From positions 1-9,981 of the forward strand of contig JABGYE010000382.1 in assembly GCA_018675395.1 (NCBI GenBank): DNA of 9,981 nt, written 5' to 3'. Under the pieces are notes generated by a model. The model had not been told where the DNA came from and searched no databases. It saw nothing but the letters and a program-made list of their open reading frames with translations. The first letter of the stretch is position 1, and each line of letters begins with the position of its first letter. Source of the DNA: EC70 sp018675395. GTDB lineage: Bacteria > Verrucomicrobiota > Verrucomicrobiia > Verrucomicrobiales > DEV007. Of the stretch, positions 7,421-9,981 are shown piece after piece. Made by a program: the position numbers and the translations under genes.

Positions 7421-7435
7421 GTCTATAGAATAGAC
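7421..7435. promoter_or_regulatory. 15-bp palindrome GTCTATAGAATAGAC upstream of the Smr gene
   Basis: The arms GTCTAT and ATAGAC are perfect inverted repeats with a 3-nt centre, 32 bp before the Smr start codon. The position would suit an operator overlapping the promoter. No known regulator consensus is recognised. Confidence 0.3.
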
Positions 7436-7596
7436 ACAAAATGAGCCAGTTATGGGAAATCTACCTGCAAAAAATAATATTTATTATGTCAATGTTATGC
7501 GGAAAATAACTTTTTTGTTTTTTTTCCTAATATCTGCCGCTCACAGGTAGTTATATTAGTATCTCATCTAGTGTATGTGGAAACTTGCTGAGACTT

Positions 7597-7650
7597 GCCG
7601 TCCCCTTCCTTTTCTAAGTGGGGTTATTCATGAAAGGAAAGGGAGGCGGC
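7597..7650 (-). terminator. Long imperfect hairpin directly after the selenoprotein gene
   Basis: On the minus strand the transcript would fold from GCCG (7650-7647) against CGGC (7600-7597), continuing through pyrimidine/purine arms (CCTCCC... and ...GGAAGGGG) with one mismatch, one G-U pair and three single-base bulges, around a 17-nt loop at 7615-7631. It begins 3 nt after the selenoprotein stop codon. There is no T-run after it on the minus strand, so it may be an RNA-stabilising 3' hairpin or a non-canonical terminator. The rest of 7390-7653 holds T-rich tracts and the small palindrome but no convincing gene. Confidence 0.45.
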
Positions 7651-7653
7651 TCT

Positions 7654-7872
7654 TTATTTCATTAAACTGATCAATTCTCCCTTCTCTGGAAAACGTCCCG
7701 TCTCCTTCTTTGAATAAATAAGTGAACCGTCAACGGTAACCTCAAAGACCCCTCCACTCCCTTCAATAATTTCAACGTTCGCTTCTGCAAACCCCTCATT
7801 GATCTCGTCCGTCGAACTGACGGCTTGGGGTTTGTAGTTTCACATTCCTCAATAAAGGATCTCTACATTCAT
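7654..7872 (-). CDS. SelW-like (Rdx/SelT-SelW-SelH family) selenoprotein with two in-frame TGA codons (UxxU)
   Basis: Read from ATG 7872-7870 to TAA 7656-7654, the frame encodes 72 residues with TGA at codon 8 (7851-7849) and codon 11 (7842-7840). The rest is a clear Rdx-family thioredoxin-like protein: MNVEILY, then U-G-M-U, NYKPQAV, IIEGSGGVFEVTVDG (35-49), LIYSKKETGRFPEKGEL (51-67). In this family the strand is followed by YCxxC or YCxxU and NYxP; here both redox positions are TGA, giving UxxU. The two TGAs sit only at the catalytic positions and the frame is otherwise intact, which argues for selenocysteine rather than decay. A SECIS-like hairpin follows (7788-7834). Rdx proteins are cytosolic redox proteins whose partners are largely unknown. 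There is no Shine-Dalgarno; no other in-frame start exists before a TAA at 7911-7909. The gene has its own candidate promoter. The family call is firm; insertion of Sec at both codons is inference. Confidence 0.85.
7788..7834 (-). promoter_or_regulatory. Candidate bacterial SECIS element inside the selenoprotein gene
   Basis: In the mRNA, an 8-bp outer stem CAAACCCC (7834-7827) pairs perfectly with GGGGTTTG (7795-7788). Inside it, CCGTC (7823-7819) pairs with GACGG (7813-7809) around the loop AGTTC (7818-7814). The loop has G as its second base followed by U, as in the bacterial SECIS consensus I recall (a G within the first two loop bases). The loop starts 21 nt after the second TGA and 30 nt after the first; both lie within the roughly 16-37 nt range I recall for bacterial SECIS. 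The internal loop is asymmetric (3 nt against 13 nt). One element could therefore serve both selenocysteine codons. Confidence 0.7.
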
Positions 7873-7886
7873 GGTCTTATTATCTG

Positions 7887-7899
7887 AATAACGGTTATT
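7887..7899. promoter_or_regulatory. 13-bp palindrome AATAACGGTTATT in the selenoprotein leader
   Basis: Arms AATAAC and GTTATT are perfect inverted repeats around one base, lying just after the predicted transcription start and 15 bp before the ATG. It could be an operator or a small leader hairpin; it is short enough to be chance. Confidence 0.25.
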
Positions 7900-7907
7900 A
7901 AAAAAGT

Positions 7908-7935
7908 ATTATTGTAAGCCTCCAATTAAAGTCAA
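7908..7935 (-). promoter_or_regulatory. Candidate promoter of the selenoprotein gene
   Basis: TTGACT (7935-7930, one mismatch to TTGACA), a 16-nt spacer and AATAAT (7913-7908, one mismatch to TATAAT) face the selenoprotein ATG, leaving a leader of about 30 nt. This is the best sigma-70-like match in the window and suggests expression independent of the upstream gene. Confidence 0.45.
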
Positions 7936-8010
7936 GGCATCACTCGGTTTCTCTCTTAGTTTCTTCAAAATTATTAATGTAATGGATGTAATGCTTCTTA
8001 ATTTTTTCCA

Positions 8011-8508
8011 TCAATTCACCGCCAGTTTATTCCACTCGGCCTGACTGGCCTTAGACTTCTGATACTCCATTATAATTTTCCAACTTCCCTTTCTTTTCAC
8101 AAGGAGTGCCTCAAAGTGAATGTACTCCTTTTTGAGATTCTCTCCGGGGTCACCACTTGAATACAGAAAAATACCCGTCTCATGTGCGGTGGTTGAATCA
8201 CTGATCCTCTGTGAAAATCTGAACTCAACGTTCGCCTTTATCTTACCTTCTTTGGTGGCAGTGAAATCTTTTTTCCAACGGGCCAGCGCATCTGAGAGAG
8301 GGTAACTCGAATTATTGGTTCCTGAAACTAGTACCCCTTCCTTATGACAGGTCGCCTCATAACTTTGGAAATCACCTTCACGAACTGAACGTGACACTTC
8401 GGCCCAATAATTATCCAGTTCCTTTGTCCTTTTCTCAGTGGCCGTACCTGACTGTGCAACACTGAAAGAAATTAAATAATAGAACCACACCAAGAGTAAA
8501 ATTTTCAT
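8011..8508 (-). CDS. Secreted NTF2-like (SnoaL/DUF4440-type) protein
   Basis: This 165-residue protein has a signal peptide (MKILLLVWFYYLISFSVAQS, cleavage near AQS, residues 18-20) and a domain with the pattern of NTF2-like proteins of the DUF4440 type. An N-terminal helix with REGDFQSYEATCHKEGVLVSG (43-63) is followed by a helix LSDALARWKKDF (71-82) and strands ending in HFEALLVKRKGSWKIIMEYQKS (131-152), the usual W-K-I closing strand. Such folds bind small ligands or form dimers; catalytic function cannot be assigned. It lies 138 nt before the selenoprotein gene and 72 nt after the amidohydrolase, all on the same strand. The family call rests on pattern and fold logic rather than a diagnostic motif. 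The spacer to the selenoprotein gene contains that gene's promoter candidate and a 23-codon frame overlapping this stop codon. Confidence 0.75.
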   Translation of the reverse strand: MKILLLVWFYYLISFSVAQSGTATEKRTKELDNYWAEVSRSVREGDFQSYEATCHKEGVLVSGTNNSSYPLSDALARWKKDFTATKEGKIKANVEFRFSQRISDSTTAHETGIFLYSSGDPGENLKKEYIHFEALLVKRKGSWKIIMEYQKSKASQAEWNKLAVN

Positions 8509-8580
8509 TCATCACTTTAACACCAATCACAGCAACGAACAATCATCCTAAGGTTCTTTATAAAAAGAGTATATAAACAC

Positions 8581-9660
8581 TTAGGTAACCCCTAAATATT
8601 CTTTACTCATTTTAAAGACCTCAGAGCGAACACCTAGAGCCGCTTTTAATTTCACATCACGGTCCCACGAATTTCGAGTCTTACTCAGCTCCCACATTTG
8701 CCTCAACGTTAAATTCAAAGGGTATTGCCAAGGCGTGACAAGTGGAGTGTTTGTGAGTGGATAATCGGTCCCGTACATCAAACGACCAATGAGCCTCTGA
8801 TCATTGAGAACGGTCTTTAAATATTTCCTGCGGTTCGTCTGAGTGATCGTCGAAAGATCAGCAACGAGGTTCGGAAAATTCTCCATCATTTCCAGCAACC
8901 TCTCTACATTGTCCTGGCCTTGAGACTTGCCTGAGCTTGCAACGTGCGCAGCAATGACTCTAACTCCATTTTCCAAAGGAAGTTTCAGTAATTGAGGGTC
9001 ACCTAAAGCGTTATTCGTCTTGGAAAATGAATCCTCATCCCCCACATGCGTTAAAAGTGGAATATCAAGATCAACAAGTTTCTGATAATAAGGGACATAC
9101 CGTTCATTTGAAGGGTCAATATTCTGAATATTTGGCAGCCATTTGACTAGAACAGCACCATTCTCTTTTGACCAGATCAGCTCTTCAAGCGCATCTGATC
9201 GGTTCGGATGAACGCTAGAACCAAAGTGAAGCTCCGGATACAGTTTTACTTTTTCTCCAACGAACCGGTTAGGAACACAAACTTCCCCGGATCCCTTATC
9301 GATCTCCCCATCATCAGTGTAAGGGGCATCCATTGCCAGAATGACGGCGCCATCAACGTGATCCGAATCGCGGACCGAAGAAGCAATGACTTCCATTAGG
9401 ATCTGATCCCCCTCCTCATTGACCTCCTCCTCATTACTACCAAATACCTTCAGGTATAGTCCAAATTTCCAACTCTTACGTAATTCATCAGAAATCCAAG
9501 CCTCGCTCCCACCTGCACCAATGCCGGCAGTGTGGCAATGCATATCGAGGATTCCTTCAGGTGGCACGGATACATGCTCAGCTATGGGACCACGAAAGAA
9601 TACTAACCTAAGCACAAAGAGAGCCAGTAAGACCCCACTAAAAATTATAACAAACAACAT
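8581..9660 (-). CDS. Membrane-anchored amidohydrolase (amidohydrolase 2 type, metal-dependent hydrolase)
   Basis: This 359-residue protein has an N-terminal membrane segment (about 3-22) followed by FFRGP, so it is probably anchored with the domain outside the cytoplasm. The domain is an amidohydrolase TIM-barrel: DMHCHTAG (39-46) carries the HxH metal site (H41, H43), VKWLPNIQNIDP (172-183) has a Lys in strand 4, LLTHVGDED (202-210) has H205, IAAHVASSGKS (236-246) has H239, and MYGTDYPL (295-302) has D299. All expected ligands are present, so it should be active. Members of PF04909 hydrolyse or decarboxylate small acids and lactones; a membrane anchor is unusual for them. It follows the IlvD/Edd-type gene by 20 nt on the same strand, with a perfect palindrome in the gap, so the two are probably one operon. 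The substrate is not predictable. Confidence 0.85.
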   Translation of the reverse strand: MLFVIIFSGVLLALFVLRLVFFRGPIAEHVSVPPEGILDMHCHTAGIGAGGSEAWISDELRKSWKFGLYLKVFGSNEEEVNEEGDQILMEVIASSVRDSDHVDGAVILAMDAPYTDDGEIDKGSGEVCVPNRFVGEKVKLYPELHFGSSVHPNRSDALEELIWSKENGAVLVKWLPNIQNIDPSNERYVPYYQKLVDLDIPLLTHVGDEDSFSKTNNALGDPQLLKLPLENGVRVIAAHVASSGKSQGQDNVERLLEMMENFPNLVADLSTITQTNRRKYLKTVLNDQRLIGRLMYGTDYPLTNTPLVTPWQYPLNLTLRQMWELSKTRNSWDRDVKLKAALGVRSEVFKMSKEYLGVT

Positions 9661-9667
9661 CTCAAAT

Positions 9668-9683
9668 TAAGGGTTAACCCTTA
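9668..9683. promoter_or_regulatory. 16-bp perfect palindrome TAAGGGTTAACCCTTA at the dehydratase stop codon
   Basis: The sequence is its own reverse complement over 16 bp, overlaps the stop codon of the dehydratase gene and ends 7 bp before the amidohydrolase start. It could be a protein-binding site, or an RNA hairpin affecting translation of the second gene. Confidence 0.45.
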
Positions 9684-9981
9684 GTAAATTTCAGGCTCTG
9701 GAGTTACCTCAGTGCCCTCAAGAAAATCAAAGTCACATCCCTTATCGGCCTGAGTCACATGATCAATAAAGAGCTTCGTATAACCTCTATGATATCGCTC
9801 ATCATTGCAGCAATAATCTTCGACCCGACGTGCAATCTCCTGCTCAGGAACATCCAAATCAATTCTTCTATTTTCAAGGTCCAAGGTGATCTTGTCCCCA
9901 TCCATCACGGCAGCTAATGGTCCTCCGACCGATGATTCCGGAGCCGCATGAAGGACACAGGTCCCGTAACTTGTCCCCGAC
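9681..9981 (-). CDS. IlvD/Edd family dehydratase, C-terminal part (5' end outside window)
   Basis: The frame is open from the window edge to TAA at 9683-9681, showing the last 99 residues. SGTSYGTCVLHAAPESSVGG, then PLAAVMDGDKITLDLENRR, RGYTKLFIDHVTQADKGCDF and DFLEG match the C-terminal domain of the IlvD/Edd family of [Fe-S]-dependent dehydratases. The SGTSYG, PES and VGGPLA motifs and the GYxxLxxxHVxQAxxGCDFDFL ending resemble the sugar-acid (arabinonate/xylonate-like) branch more than biosynthetic dihydroxy-acid dehydratase, but the Fe-S cysteines and the active-site region needed to decide are outside the window. The GTG/ATG at 9908-9903 is internal, not the start, because family motifs continue upstream. 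It is followed after 20 nt by the amidohydrolase gene. Confidence 0.88.
   Translation of the reverse strand, partial: SGTSYGTCVLHAAPESSVGGPLAAVMDGDKITLDLENRRIDLDVPEQEIARRVEDYCCNDERYHRGYTKLFIDHVTQADKGCDFDFLEGTEVTPEPEIY

Noticed and set aside
7487..7492. Perfect TTGACA on the minus strand upstream of the Smr gene
   Set aside because: No acceptable -10 element at 15-19 nt; the following sequence is an AT tract.
7009..7506. Repeat TATGCGGAAAA at 7009-7019 and 7496-7506
   Set aside because: 11 bp in AT-rich spacers on both sides of the Smr gene, without further similarity around it; probably chance.
7441..7509. 22-codon plus-strand frame (MSQLWEIY...) in the spacer upstream of the Smr gene
   Set aside because: Very short, no ribosome binding site, AT-driven, and no supporting context.
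7654..7872. The SelW-like frame as a pseudogene with two nonsense mutations
   Set aside because: Both stops are TGA, both fall exactly on the redox positions, the rest of the family sequence is intact, and a SECIS-like hairpin follows at the right distance.

Overview
The window looks like a chromosomal segment of a Verrucomicrobiota or Planctomycetota (PVC group) bacterium of moderate to low GC. The evidence is the set of families typical of that group: a DUF1501 protein, an exported seven-loop FG-GAP/VCBS protein, a DUF1080 (3-keto-disaccharide hydrolase-like) protein and a PVC-type sorbosone/glucose dehydrogenase-like protein, nearly all with export signals. Almost no start codon has a recognisable Shine-Dalgarno sequence. 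The phylum is an inference.

Layout. Positions 1-2168 (+) hold the 3' part of a DUF1501 gene followed by the FG-GAP/VCBS propeller gene. Positions 2225-3485 (-) hold a small hypothetical lipoprotein and a secreted glycerophosphodiester phosphodiesterase (GDPD), with a candidate terminator between them. Positions 3706-6977 (+) form a tight three-gene operon: DUF1080, Ca2+-dependent PI-PLC-like phosphodiesterase, and PVC-type dehydrogenase, with gaps of 21 and 2 nt. From 7096 to the end everything is on the minus strand: a stand-alone Smr-domain protein, a SelW-like (Rdx) selenoprotein, a secreted NTF2/DUF4440-like protein, a membrane-anchored amidohydrolase, and the 3' end of an IlvD/Edd dehydratase gene.

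The main discovery is at 7654-7872 (-), a 72-codon gene that ordinary ORF calling misses because it has two in-frame TGA codons. Its translation is a clear Rdx/SelW-like protein, and both TGAs fall exactly on the two redox positions of the family's CxxC/CxxU motif, giving U-G-M-U (UxxU). Just downstream is a two-part hairpin (7788-7834) whose apical loop lies 21 nt after the second TGA and 30 nt after the first. That is compatible with a single bacterial SECIS element serving both codons. If correct, this is a di-selenocysteine thioredoxin-fold oxidoreductase, and the host must carry selenocysteine machinery (selA, selB, selC, selD), none of which is in the window.

How the genes may work together. 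The secreted hydrolases (GDPD, PLC-like, DUF1080) and the dehydrogenase-like protein suggest extracellular or periplasmic degradation of glyco- or phospho-compounds. The amidohydrolase/IlvD-Edd pair suggests sugar-acid or related catabolism. The selenoprotein gene stands apart with its own possible promoter, small palindrome and 3' hairpin. No rRNA, tRNA, CRISPR array or insertion sequence was seen.
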